Source: Bacteroidales bacterium
Lineage (GTDB): Bacteria > Bacteroidota > Bacteroidia > Bacteroidales > Muribaculaceae
Assembly: GCA_004552485.1 (NCBI GenBank)
Contig: SFOH01000051.1
Location: forward strand, 1 to 25,673
DNA: 25,673 nt
Direction: 5' to 3'
Shown: piece by piece, positions 1-8,279 of the stretch
Layout of the letters: the number at the start of each line of letters is the position of its first letter
How positions within the stretch are numbered: position 1 is the first letter of the stretch
Notes under the pieces: generated by a model
What the model saw: only the letters and a program-made list of their open reading frames with translations
Told to the model about the DNA's origin: nothing
The model's database searches: none
Translations under genes and position numbers: made by a program

Positions 1-48
1 ACCCAAAATTTATATCAGTAGTGGCAAATGCAGCCTAAATCTTCAGAT

Positions 49-80
49 TTTGTGTATAAAATAGAGACTGTCTAACTTTG
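49..80 (+). promoter_or_regulatory. Consensus Bacteroidales promoter-like site (plus strand)
   Basis: TTTG at 49-52 and TAACTTTG at 73-80 are separated by 20 bases, an exact match to the Bacteroidales -33/-7 consensus. It would start a transcript near 87, antisense to the lipoprotein gene that ends at 118. The -7 box lies inside the terminator hairpin, so the match may be accidental. Confidence 0.3.
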
Positions 81-100
81 GTTGTTAGACAGCCTCTTTT
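64..100 (-). terminator. Intrinsic terminator hairpin, possibly bidirectional
   Basis: A 13-bp stem pairs 64-76 with 84-96 around a 7-base loop, with one imperfect pair. It is followed by TTTT on the plus strand (97-100) and by a T-rich stretch on the minus strand below 64. It sits just past the stop of the minus-strand lipoprotein gene and would end that operon. It could also end a plus-strand gene lying to the left of the window. Confidence 0.7.
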
Positions 101-117
101 GTGCTTAGAGGCTTCAA

Positions 118-1961
118 TTAATGGCAAACCAAGACAAGGCCGTCAGTGCGGATGATGATCCCTTGGCCCGTCGTCCTATAAACATCGAGTTTATTGCCTG
201 ACGCATCCTCAAGGTAAAATCTCACCTCTTCTTTTACATTCGGAATCTTGCCGCGGCTACTGATTTGGTCATAAACGCTGCGCCATTCCCTCTCCATCTT
301 GTCCTCGAGAGCCGCATCGGTGACGCCGCAACGCTCCGGATGCTCGATGACATACTGGAATTTCGAGCAGTTTTGTATCAACAGCTGACGCAGGCGCTCC
401 GCCTCATCGGTCATTGGTTCAGCCACGATGTGATAAGAGTTGCGGACACGCTCCGGCACGGGCAGATTTACCTCGTGCTCCTTAGGCATGATGGAAAGGA
501 TATTCCAGGCTGTATTGCCACCGGCACCCGACGTGCATGCGCCGGACTTGACCGTGGTGCTGGTCTTCACCTTCATTTTCAGCGGGGTATCGCCCTGCCG
601 TTTTGTATTGGAGACAATCCAGCCCCAGCCCTGTTGCAGCGACATGTCCTGTTCGCAGATTTTGGGACCGCGGACATAGCCGCCGTTGCCACCGCGATTC
701 TTGTAATAATACATGTGGTCGGGGACAGTATACTCCCAGCTGAGCAAGTCGAGCCGTTTGCGCTTATATTCCACCGGAATTTCTTTGTAGGGAACGGTGA
801 TAGTGGTGGACGACGAATACTCGCCGCTGAGGCCTACCACCAAACCATCGCCACCGGACACATTGCTGCCGACGCTCCAGCCATCACATTTAGCCACCGT
901 GCCTTCCAAGGGCTTGTTTTCAGGCAATACGCCTTCCACAGAATAGGCCGACACTCCCGGCTTATAGTTGCACAACTCAACTTCCACCGAGTGGCCGCCG
1001 AAATTGAAACCTCCGTATTTATCGCGGTAGGCCATCTTTCGCTTGAACGAAAAATGCCCCTTGAAGGCCTTGCTCATCGGTATGAACTGCGTGTATTGAA
1101 TCTGGTAAAAATCCTTGTCGTGGTCAAAAGAATAAGCAGCTTCTACCGTGAACTTATACTCGATAGGCATGCTGTATGACAGCACCTTATCATCTTTCAG
1201 CTTATATGTTATGCTGCTGCTCCAATTGGTTGTGTACACAATAGGTATCTTCACCAGTTTCAGTTCCGACGAGTCTCCACGGCCGGCGGCAACTGCTGTG
1301 GCTTTTGAGCGCACAAGATTGGCAACCACTTCGTTCACGAATTTGGCGGCACACTCCGCATATTGTCCGTAATAGTATTCGGTGGGCATTTCGTCGCCGT
1401 CGCATTTCTCGGTGTACTCATTGCCGTCTTCGTCGGCGAAGAGGTGCTCGTGGTCGCCGTGCTCCCAGGCCGGGTCGCCCCAGAATTCAGCACCGCTGAC
1501 GTGACAGATGTACGCCTCGGCGATAGGGCTGACGTCTTCCTCGGTCTCAACGGGCGACATGCCGTACTGCAGTTTCGCCATGAGGTTGGCGGCCCCCATG
1601 GCCGGTTTGTGGAGGTAGATGATGCCCCCCGACGATAATAGTCGTCGAGAAGCTCGTATTGTTCCGCATCACCCACAAAAGTGCTGCAGGCGGCGTCATC
1701 GAGAACCAGAAGCTCGGTCTCGTCGTTGAATTCCGTCGCCGCATTTTGAAGACGTTTGACGAAGAGTGCGCCCATGTCGTCGAGGCCTGATGCCATCACG
1801 CACGTTTTGGCGTCCATCGTGGTGGAGACAACATCGTTGACGCGCTCCTCAGGCACAGGAAAGTCAATCTCGTCGCCGCCGCCCGGAGAATCGGGGTCAT
1901 CGCTGCAGGCCTGCAAGGCAACAGCAGCGACGAGTGTCGTAAAGATTAGAAATTTTCTCAT
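118..1961 (-). CDS. Large surface lipoprotein, leukocidin/cytolysin-like (frameshifted)
   Basis: The reading frame starts at 1961 with a lipoprotein signal peptide ending in the lipobox LQAC (Cys19). The Cys is followed by an acidic SDDPDS stretch like the surface-export signals of Bacteroidetes lipoproteins. The frame breaks in a run of six C (plus strand) at 1625-1630. Adding one base restores a single protein of about 614 residues ending at the TAA at 118-120. Restored residues about 240-475 are beta-rich. The segment at about 360-411 (WSVG, then SGGDG, then GLSGEYSSSTTITVPY, then LSWEYTV) follows the order seen in leukocidins and Vibrio cholerae cytolysin: a glycine-rich strand, a Ser-rich stem-like segment and a Trp strand. 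The fold assignment is by eye from memory, not from an alignment. The gene is second in an operon, 19 bases after the smaller lipoprotein. The intact product might form a pore or simply be a beta-sandwich surface protein. Confidence 0.6.
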
Positions 1962-1980
1962 AAGTTACGGTGGGGGGTAA

Positions 1981-2520
1981 TCAGAAGACGAAGTTGACAC
2001 CAAAGTCGAAATCGGAGGCTGATGCGCTGACTATCTCGCCCTTCGCGTTCACGCCCAGGGCCAGGGCAAAGCTCTTGCCGGGATAGTAGGCGGACAGCTT
2101 GTCACCCGGAAGGCTGAGTGAAACGCGATGCGGGTAGGTCTTATAGCTCTGCTGCTTGTCGTCCTTGAAGCTGGCGGCAGTGATTGAACCGGCGAAACGG
2201 ATGTCATAGACTTTGGTGACATCGATGTCCGTTTTCGGCACGAATGTGAGAAGGACGCAGGCTTTGTCCGGTAGCGTTTTGCCCGTCATAGTCCAGCTGT
2301 GGTTGGCCTTTGTGACAGGCTCCTCGCGGACAGTGCCGTCGGGATTGGCGATGTGTGCCGTGACATCCGCTGTTTTCAGCACATCGTCACTGAGGTCCAA
2401 CTCCACCTTATAGACGGTGGTCCACACTCCGGGTGCCTGAGGCTCGTCGCCGCTGTTGTCGTCATCGCCCCCGCAGGCTGTGAATCCTAAGGAGGCTGCC
2501 ATTACGAGTGTGGCAAACAT
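1981..2520 (-). CDS. Small surface lipoprotein of unknown function
   Basis: I do not recognise a family. From the in-frame ATG at 2520 the product is 179 residues. It begins in the middle of a signal peptide with FTAC as lipobox, followed by GGDDDNSGDE, an acidic stretch typical of surface-exposed Bacteroidetes lipoproteins. The rest looks beta-rich with no visible catalytic motif. A better start is the ATG at 2551-2549, which would give MKKNKFLSKLM and a full signal peptide. It is out of frame by one base because of a run of nine A (minus strand) at 2548-2540; eight A would join the frames. The gene is first in the minus-strand operon and 19 bases upstream of the large lipoprotein, so a partner, chaperone or immunity role is conceivable but unproven. 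Confidence 0.7.
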   Translation of the reverse strand: MFATLVMAASLGFTACGGDDDNSGDEPQAPGVWTTVYKVELDLSDDVLKTADVTAHIANPDGTVREEPVTKANHSWTMTGKTLPDKACVLLTFVPKTDIDVTKVYDIRFAGSITAASFKDDKQQSYKTYPHRVSLSLPGDKLSAYYPGKSFALALGVNAKGEIVSASASDFDFGVNFVF

Positions 2521-2641
2521 CAGCTTTGATAAGAATTTGTTTTTTTTTCATTTTGTAGATATAACTGGTTTTTGAAAATAAATAGGTCTCGGAAATTGTC
2601 AGAAGCGTATGGCATGCTACACGGCTCCACGGCGGAGCATT

Positions 2642-2677
2642 GCCGACGGAGCACCGGTCATTGATAACATCGTCGGC
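2642..2677 (-). repeat. Inverted repeat at the 5' end of the lipoprotein mRNA leader
   Basis: GCCGACG at 2642-2648 pairs perfectly with CGTCGGC at 2671-2677. A second small hairpin, GCTCC / GGAGC, lies at 2624-2638. With a start near 2678 both would lie in the untranslated leader and could stabilise or control the mRNA. No riboswitch class is recognisable. Confidence 0.35.
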
Positions 2678-2684
2678 GAGAATG

Positions 2685-2716
2685 CAAAGTTAATTGAAAT
2701 CAGCCAAAGTCGAAAA
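2685..2716 (-). promoter_or_regulatory. Promoter of the lipoprotein operon
   Basis: On the minus strand TAACTTTG (2692-2685), continued by CA, is an exact Bacteroidales -7 box. Twenty bases upstream lies TTTT (2716-2713) as an imperfect -33 box. Transcription would start near 2678, leaving a leader of roughly 125 bases before the ATG at 2551. Confidence 0.55.
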
Positions 2717-2953
2717 AAGGAAAAGGCTCCGGATGTTCCAAATCCTGCAAGGGAATGTCCCGAATTTTCACTGCATTGTGTGTCAAATCGCCCTAAATGC
2801 TGATAGTCTGCAACTTACGTCGCCCGGTCCGCGACACCATTGTCCGGGGGGGGGGAGCGAAGTTGCGTTCTCACACAAAGGCGTGGCGAGGGTCGGGAAA
2901 TGTTTGCATTTGTAAACGGGGAAGGGGTTGAAAATCAGGGGATTGCGGCGGTG

Positions 2954-2970
2954 TTGAAAAAATTTTTCAA
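2954..2970. repeat. Perfect AT-rich palindrome upstream of rsmH
   Basis: TTGAAAAA and TTTTTCAA flank a single A. The palindrome lies about 26 bases upstream of the -33 box of the rsmH promoter. It could be an operator or an UP-like element, or just low-complexity sequence. Confidence 0.35.
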
Positions 2971-2995
2971 GAAAAAAGAAAAAAAGTTGTTTGGA

Positions 2996-3029
2996 GTTGT
3001 AAATTTTCGGCGGAAAATTGCTAACTTTA
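2996..3029 (+). promoter_or_regulatory. Candidate promoter of the dcw cluster
   Basis: GTTG at 2996-2999 and TAACTTTA at 3022-3029, followed by CAC, resemble the Bacteroidales -33/-7 boxes. One -7 base is off and the 22-base spacer is slightly long. The predicted start near 3036 would leave a leader of about 70 bases before rsmH. Confidence 0.5.
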
Positions 3030-3105
3030 CACTCCAAAAATCAGGGCTTTTCGGCCGTCGCGCCGGATGCCTCATAAAACACGCGCTTCTTATCCCTAAG
3101 GTCCT

Positions 3106-4023
3106 ATGAGTGAGACTGTTTACCATATCCCCGCCCTGCTCCCGCAGTGTCTCGACGCCCTGGATATTCATCCCGGCGGCGTCTACGTGGACTGCACTTT
3201 CGGCGGAGGAGGACACTCGCGGGCCATCCTCGAACGCCTCGACGCCGCCCAAGGCGGTCATCTCTACGGCTTCGACCAGGACCGCGACGCCCTGGCTAAC
3301 GCTCCCCGCGACCCCCGCTTCACGATGGTGCTCTCCAACTTCCGGTACCTGGTGAATTTCATGCGGTATTATAATGTGGAGAGCGTGGACGGCGTGCTGG
3401 CCGACCTGGGCGTGAGCTTCCACCACTTCGACGACGCCGGCCGCGGCTTCTCGTTCCGCTGGCCCGAGGGTCCGCTGGACATGCGCATGAACCGCAACGC
3501 ACGGCGCACGGCCGCCGACATCCTCAACACCGCCTCCGAAGAGGAGCTGACGCGCATCCTCCGACTCTACGGCGAGGTGCAGAACGCGCCGCGCATGGCC
3601 CGCACCATCGTCGCCGCCCGCGCCAAGGCACCCCTCGCCACCGCCGGCGACCTGCTCGAGGCCATCGCCCCGCTCATCTCGCCGCGCAAGGAGAAGAAGG
3701 AGCTGGCGCAGGTGTTCCAGGCGCTGCGCATCTGCGTGAACGACGAGATCGCCGCCCTGCGCGAGCTGCTCGCCGCCGCCCTCACCGTGCTGCGTCCCGG
3801 CGGCCGCCTGGCCGTCATCACCTACCACTCTCTCGAAGACCGTCTGGTCAAGAACTTCATGAAAACCGGCAACATGGACGGCCGCGCCGAACAGGACTTC
3901 TACGGCCGCTCGCTCGCCCCCATGCGTATGCTCACCTCCAAGGCCATCGTCGCCGACGAGGCAGAGGTGGAGCGCAATCCCCGCTCGCGCTCGGCAAAGC
4001 TGCGCGTCGCCGTCAAACTTTAA
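3106..4023 (+). CDS. rsmH: 16S rRNA (cytosine-1402-N4)-methyltransferase RsmH
   Basis: RsmH (MraW) uses S-adenosylmethionine to methylate N4 of C1402 in the decoding centre of 16S rRNA. The 305-residue product has the usual length. It shows the SAM-binding loop CTFGGGGHS near residues 30-38, the VLADLGVS motif near 100, the PLDMRMN motif near 125, and the C-terminal VITYHSLEDRLVK and RSRSAKLR signatures. The ATG at 3106 gives the family N-terminus (YHIPALLPQCLDAL). It is the first gene of the dcw cluster here, where mraZ would normally precede it, and is followed after 16 bases by the ftsL-like gene. Confidence 0.97.
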   Translation: MSETVYHIPALLPQCLDALDIHPGGVYVDCTFGGGGHSRAILERLDAAQGGHLYGFDQDRDALANAPRDPRFTMVLSNFRYLVNFMRYYNVESVDGVLADLGVSFHHFDDAGRGFSFRWPEGPLDMRMNRNARRTAADILNTASEEELTRILRLYGEVQNAPRMARTIVAARAKAPLATAGDLLEAIAPLISPRKEKKELAQVFQALRICVNDEIAALRELLAAALTVLRPGGRLAVITYHSLEDRLVKNFMKTGNMDGRAEQDFYGRSLAPMRMLTSKAIVADEAEVERNPRSRSAKLRVAVKL

Positions 4024-4039
4024 CGCCTCTCTCCCTCCT

Positions 4040-4438
4040 ATGAAAAAGAAAACACAGACAAAGAAAAACCTCAGCGAGCAGCCCCGCCAGGGCCTGCTTC
4101 AGCGCGTGCTCTACGGCAACATGGTGAGCACCGACTTCTTCGTGCGCCACTGGATCAAGGTGTTCCTGCTGGTGGTCATCGCCATGATTTTCATCTCCAC
4201 GAAATACCAGTGCATGACGGCGATGGAGAAAATCAAACAGCTGCAGGACTCGCTCAACATCGCGCGCACGGAGAGTGTGCGCGAGCGCTCGACCTACATG
4301 AGCCGCACGCGCGAGTCGGCCATGAAGCACCTTGTCGACTCGGTGTTCCCCGGCCTGGCCGTGCCCGAGCATCCCGCGTTTATCCTCAACATGTCCGACA
4401 CCGAAACCTCCCCCGACGATGGCACAGAGCAGAAGTAA
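4040..4438 (+). CDS. ftsL: FtsL-like bitopic division protein
   Basis: The 132-residue protein has a basic cytoplasmic N-terminus (MKKKTQTKKN), one membrane helix at about residues 35-53, and a periplasmic heptad-like segment (AMEKIKQLQDSLNIARTESV) suited to a coiled coil. This is the architecture of FtsL, which links FtsB/FtsQ to FtsWI in the divisome. Sequence conservation in this family is poor, so the call rests on topology and its place between rsmH and ftsI. Its 3' end overlaps ftsI by 20 bases, suggesting coupled translation. Confidence 0.8.
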   Translation: MKKKTQTKKNLSEQPRQGLLQRVLYGNMVSTDFFVRHWIKVFLLVVIAMIFISTKYQCMTAMEKIKQLQDSLNIARTESVRERSTYMSRTRESAMKHLVDSVFPGLAVPEHPAFILNMSDTETSPDDGTEQK

Positions 4439-6782
4439 ATCCCGCAAGAAGAAAGGCTCGTCCCCGCGCAAGCCCATCACCACGGCGCGCCTCATCCGCC
4501 TGCGTTATGTGCTGGTGGCCACGGCCATGGTGGCCATCGCCGCGCGCATCGCCTACTGCGCCTTCCACACCACCGTCCTCGACCGCGACATCTGGAACGA
4601 CAAGGCCAACAAAGAGCTGCAGCAGGTGGAGGAAATCCTGCCCATCCGCGGCGACATCCTCGCCTGCGACGGCTCGGTGCTGGCCACGAATCTCACCTTC
4701 TACAACACCTGCATCGACTTCAAGGCCTCGCAGTTCAGCGCCGACTCGTTGAAGAAATACATGCGGCCGCTGTGCGATTCGCTTGCCAAATACCACTCGT
4801 TCCACAACTCCCGCGAGTGGCGCGAGATTCTCACCCGCGAGAACAACCGCGTGGACTCCAACCGCAACTCGGCCTTCCCCTTCCTCTACAACCTGAGCTA
4901 CTCCGAGCTGGAGCGCCTGCGCTCCTTCCCCTTCTTCAACCTCTCCAAGAACAAGAACGTCAACGGCCTGACCGAGACCCACCGCATCAAGCGCAAACAC
5001 CCCTACGGCGCCATGGCCCTGCGCTCGATAGGCGGCGTGGGCGACAACGGCCACGGCAAAATCGTGGGCAAATCGGGCCTGGAAGCCGCCCTCGACAGCT
5101 GGCTCTACGGCAAGCCCGGCCGCTCTAAGAAGGTGCCCCTCACACGCCGCATCGAAAACTGGACCGACATCCCCGCACGCAACGGCTACACCCTCACCAC
5201 CACCATCGACATCAACATGCAGGACGTCGTCGAGAACGCCCTCAACGAGATGCTGCGCGAGAGCCGCGCCGCCTGGGGAACGGCCATCCTCATGAAAGTC
5301 GATGACGGCGACATCAAGGCCATCTCCAACCTCGAGCGCGACTCGGCCGGCAACTACATCGAGGCCATGAACTATGCCATGATGCGCATGGAGCCGGGTT
5401 CGGTCACGAAGGCCATCTCGATGGTCATCGCCCTCGAGGACGGTTTCATCACCGACCCCAACGCCATGTACGAGACGCCCGCCGGCGGATACTTCTACGG
5501 CTCCACCCAGAAGGGCACCGAAATCAAGGACACCCACTCGCCGGCCTCGCTGCCCGTGTGCCAGTTCCTGCGCTATTCCTCGAACATCGGCGTCACCAAG
5601 CTCGTGGCGCCCCACTTCGAAAAAGACCCCAACTCGTTCCGCGAGCGCATCCGTCAGATGGGCTTCCTCGACACCCTCGGCACCGGCATCTACGGCGAAC
5701 GACCGCCCTACTTCCCCGACCTCGACCTGCGCCGCGGCGGCAAGATGACCCTCGCGCGCCAGACCTACGGCTACTGCATGATGATTCCGCCGATGTACAC
5801 CCTCGCCTTCTACAACGCGCTGGCCAACAACGGCGACTTCGTGCGCCCGCGCCTGCTGCGGCGCATCCAGGGCAACGGCCTCGACTCGCTCATGCCCGTC
5901 ACCCACCTGAACAAACGCATCTGCTCGCCCGAGAACGCCGCCATCATGCGCCGCTGGCTCAAAGAGGTCATCTATGAGAAGGGCGGCACGGCGCCCACCG
6001 TCAAGAACCCATATGTCGAGGCCGCCGGCAAAACCGGCACCGCAAAGATTGCCACCGAGAAAGCCCGCGACGGCAAGAACGACCCCAACTTCCGCTCGTC
6101 CTACAACTCGTCGCGCTACCGCTATGCCTTCTGCGGCTTCTTCCCCTACGACAAGCCGGAGTACACGTGCATGGTGGTGGTGGCCGACACCCCGCCCGAC
6201 AACACCCGATACCGCAGCCCGGCCAACACCTCGGCCATCGTCTTCCGCAACATCATGCTGCGAATGTACTCGCGCGGCATGCTCGAGACGGAGAACAAGC
6301 ACGAGGCCATCGAGCGCGTGGGCGGCAACCCCATTGTCTACGGCAGCGTCAGCGCCAACGACTCGCGCGACGAGCTGAGCTCGATGCTCGGCACCGCCAA
6401 CATGAGCCACCTGCGCACCCGCGCCAAGGTTAGCGGCGGCATCCCCGACGTGCGCGGCCAGAGTGTGCGCCAGGCCGTGCGCACCCTCGAGAAGGCCGGC
6501 TACAATGTGAGCGTCAGCGGCAGCGGCTATGTCACGGCCATGACCCCCGAGGCCGGCACCAAGGCACGCCGCGGCACGCGCGTCCGCCTCAGCCTCTCCT
6601 CGTGGCGCAGCGGCCGCATGGGCCCCGCCAAGAAGAAAGACGCGCCGGCAGCCACCACCACGGCAGCCAAGCCCGATAAATCCGCCGCATCCGACTCGGC
6701 CGGCAAATCCAAGAAGAAAGAAACAGCCGCGAAGCCCGCAGGCTCCGGCGAAAAAGATAAAAAGAAAAACAAGAACGCATGA
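4419..6782 (+). CDS. ftsI: Septal peptidoglycan transpeptidase FtsI (PBP3) with PASTA domain
   Basis: This class B penicillin-binding protein crosslinks septal peptidoglycan in the periplasm and partners with FtsW. From the ATG at 4419 it has 787 residues: a basic cytoplasmic tail, one membrane helix at about 28-45, a PBP dimerisation domain, and a transpeptidase domain. The active-site motifs are SVTK (catalytic Ser328, Lys331), SSN (387-389) and KTGT (538-541). A single PASTA domain follows at about 674-727, then a Lys/Ala-rich tail of some 55 residues. The frame is open upstream to 4332, but that start would lie deep inside ftsL and gives no family sequence. The stop overlaps the murE start as ATGA. 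The PASTA domain makes it resemble SpoVD/PBP2x-type enzymes. Confidence 0.96.
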   Translation: MAQSRSKSRKKKGSSPRKPITTARLIRLRYVLVATAMVAIAARIAYCAFHTTVLDRDIWNDKANKELQQVEEILPIRGDILACDGSVLATNLTFYNTCIDFKASQFSADSLKKYMRPLCDSLAKYHSFHNSREWREILTRENNRVDSNRNSAFPFLYNLSYSELERLRSFPFFNLSKNKNVNGLTETHRIKRKHPYGAMALRSIGGVGDNGHGKIVGKSGLEAALDSWLYGKPGRSKKVPLTRRIENWTDIPARNGYTLTTTIDINMQDVVENALNEMLRESRAAWGTAILMKVDDGDIKAISNLERDSAGNYIEAMNYAMMRMEPGSVTKAISMVIALEDGFITDPNAMYETPAGGYFYGSTQKGTEIKDTHSPASLPVCQFLRYSSNIGVTKLVAPHFEKDPNSFRERIRQMGFLDTLGTGIYGERPPYFPDLDLRRGGKMTLARQTYGYCMMIPPMYTLAFYNALANNGDFVRPRLLRRIQGNGLDSLMPVTHLNKRICSPENAAIMRRWLKEVIYEKGGTAPTVKNPYVEAAGKTGTAKIATEKARDGKNDPNFRSSYNSSRYRYAFCGFFPYDKPEYTCMVVVADTPPDNTRYRSPANTSAIVFRNIMLRMYSRGMLETENKHEAIERVGGNPIVYGSVSANDSRDELSSMLGTANMSHLRTRAKVSGGIPDVRGQSVRQAVRTLEKAGYNVSVSGSGYVTAMTPEAGTKARRGTRVRLSLSSWRSGRMGPAKKKDAPAATTTAAKPDKSAASDSAGKSKKKETAAKPAGSGEKDKKKNKNA

Positions 6783-8251
6783 TACTCAGCCAATTACTGT
6801 CATCCATCATAACCGAAGAGGTTCACGGCAGTGACGCCATCGCCATCGAGAGCGTCGTCAGCGACTCACGCCAAGTCGGCGCCGGCAGCCTCTTTGTCGC
6901 CGTTCCCGGTCCTGTTGCCGACGGCCACAACTTCATCAATGCGGCCCTGGAGAAGGGCGCCGTCGCCGTCGTGTGCGAGCGCCTGCCGCAGACCCTCGCC
7001 GCCGGCGTCACCTGGATAAAAGTGCCGGACGCCGCCAACGCCCTTGGCCTGCTGGCCTCGGAATGGTACGGCAACCCCTCGCGCCGTCTGACGCTCGTGG
7101 GCGTCACCGGCACCAACGGCAAGACCACCACCGCCACCCTCCTCTACGAGCTCTTCACCAACGCCGGCCGCAAAGCCGGCCTGCTCTCCACCGTCGAAAA
7201 CCGCGTGGCCGACAAGGTCTACCCCGCCCACAACACCACACCTTCGCCCCTCGAAATCAACCGCTTGCTCGCCGAGATGGTCGACGCCGGATGCTCGTTC
7301 TGCGCCATGGAAGTGTCGAGCCACGGCATGGTGCAGCAGCGCACGGCGGGTCTGCACTTCTCCGGCGGAATCTTCACCAACATCACCCGCGACCACCTGG
7401 ACTATCACAAGACCTTCGCCAACTACATCGCCGCCAAAAAGCGCTTCTTCGACCTGCTGCCCGCGACGGCATGGGCGCTCACCAACATCGACGACTCGCA
7501 CGGCGCCGTGATGCTCCAGAACACGGCGGCCTCGCGCAACACCTACTCGCTGCGCAGCGCCGCCACCTTCCGCACGCGCGTGAAGGAGAGCGGCATGGAG
7601 GGCATGGTGCTCGACATCGACGGCAGCGAGGTGCACACGCGCTTCGCCGGCCTGTTCAACGCCTACAACCTCACCGCAGTCTACGGCGCCGCCGTCCTCT
7701 GCGGCATGGAGCGCCATGACGCCGCCGTGGCCCTGTCGGCGCTCGTCCCCGTCTGCGGCCGCTTCGAGCTGCTCCACTCCGCCGACCGCGTCACCGCCGT
7801 CGTCGACTATGCCCACACCCCCGACGCCCTCGAGAACGTGCTCAAGGCCATCCGCGCCGCCATCGGCACCGGCCGCGGACAGGTCATCACCGTCTTCGGC
7901 GCCGGCGGCGACCGCGACCGCGGCAAACGTCCCCAGATGGGCGAAGTGGCCGCACGCCTCTCCGACCGCATCATCATCACCGACGACAACCCCCGCTCCG
8001 AGAATCCCGAGGACATCGCCGACGACATCCGCGCCGGCATCCCCGTCGACTCCGCCACACGCGTCGACACCATCCTCGAGCGCGCCGCCGCCATCCACGT
8101 GGCCGTCACCGAGGCGCGCCCCGGCGACGTGGTGCTCGTAGCCGGCAAAGGCCATGAGGACTACCAGATTTTCGCCGACCGCACAATCCACTTCGACGAC
8201 CACGAGCAGGTGCGCAACGCCTTCGCCGACCGCGCCCTCGCCGACTCCTGA
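6779..8251 (+). CDS. murE: UDP-MurNAc-tripeptide synthetase MurE
   Basis: MurE adds the third amino acid to UDP-MurNAc-L-Ala-D-Glu using ATP in the cytoplasm. The 490-residue product has the Mur ligase ATP loop GVTGTNGKTTT near residues 108-118, the EVSSHG motif, the GIFTNITRDHLDYH motif, and DNPR at 403-406. The DNPR signature is the one associated with meso-diaminopimelate as substrate, which fits Bacteroidales. The start overlaps the ftsI stop by four bases (ATGA). Confidence 0.96.
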   Translation: MILSQLLSSIITEEVHGSDAIAIESVVSDSRQVGAGSLFVAVPGPVADGHNFINAALEKGAVAVVCERLPQTLAAGVTWIKVPDAANALGLLASEWYGNPSRRLTLVGVTGTNGKTTTATLLYELFTNAGRKAGLLSTVENRVADKVYPAHNTTPSPLEINRLLAEMVDAGCSFCAMEVSSHGMVQQRTAGLHFSGGIFTNITRDHLDYHKTFANYIAAKKRFFDLLPATAWALTNIDDSHGAVMLQNTAASRNTYSLRSAATFRTRVKESGMEGMVLDIDGSEVHTRFAGLFNAYNLTAVYGAAVLCGMERHDAAVALSALVPVCGRFELLHSADRVTAVVDYAHTPDALENVLKAIRAAIGTGRGQVITVFGAGGDRDRGKRPQMGEVAARLSDRIIITDDNPRSENPEDIADDIRAGIPVDSATRVDTILERAAAIHVAVTEARPGDVVLVAGKGHEDYQIFADRTIHFDDHEQVRNAFADRALADS

Positions 8252-8279
8252 ACATAACTGACACAGAAACGCATAAGAG

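Larger units (their letters stand above)
2521..3105. other. Divergent intergenic control region without mraZ
   Basis: These 585 bases separate the lipoprotein operon from rsmH and hold no convincing gene. Short frames here have no family features. Visible elements are a minus-strand promoter (2685-2716), inverted repeats at 2624-2638 and 2642-2677 in the likely lipoprotein leader, a run of ten G at 2846-2855, a perfect AT palindrome at 2954-2970, and a plus-strand promoter at 2996-3029. MraZ, which usually opens the dcw cluster, is not encoded here. Confidence 0.7.

Noticed and set aside
2840..3109. An 89-codon plus-strand frame before rsmH
   Set aside because: It runs through the G10 run, the AT palindrome and the promoter, and shows no protein-like pattern.
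4386..6410. A 674-codon open frame on the minus strand opposite ftsI
   Set aside because: It is an antisense shadow caused by high GC and C-ending codons. Its product is a Val/Gly/His/Asp-rich low-complexity string, while ftsI on the other strand has all its motifs.
6866..8203. A 445-codon minus-strand frame opposite murE
   Set aside because: Antisense shadow of a complete murE with Gly/Val/Asp-rich composition.
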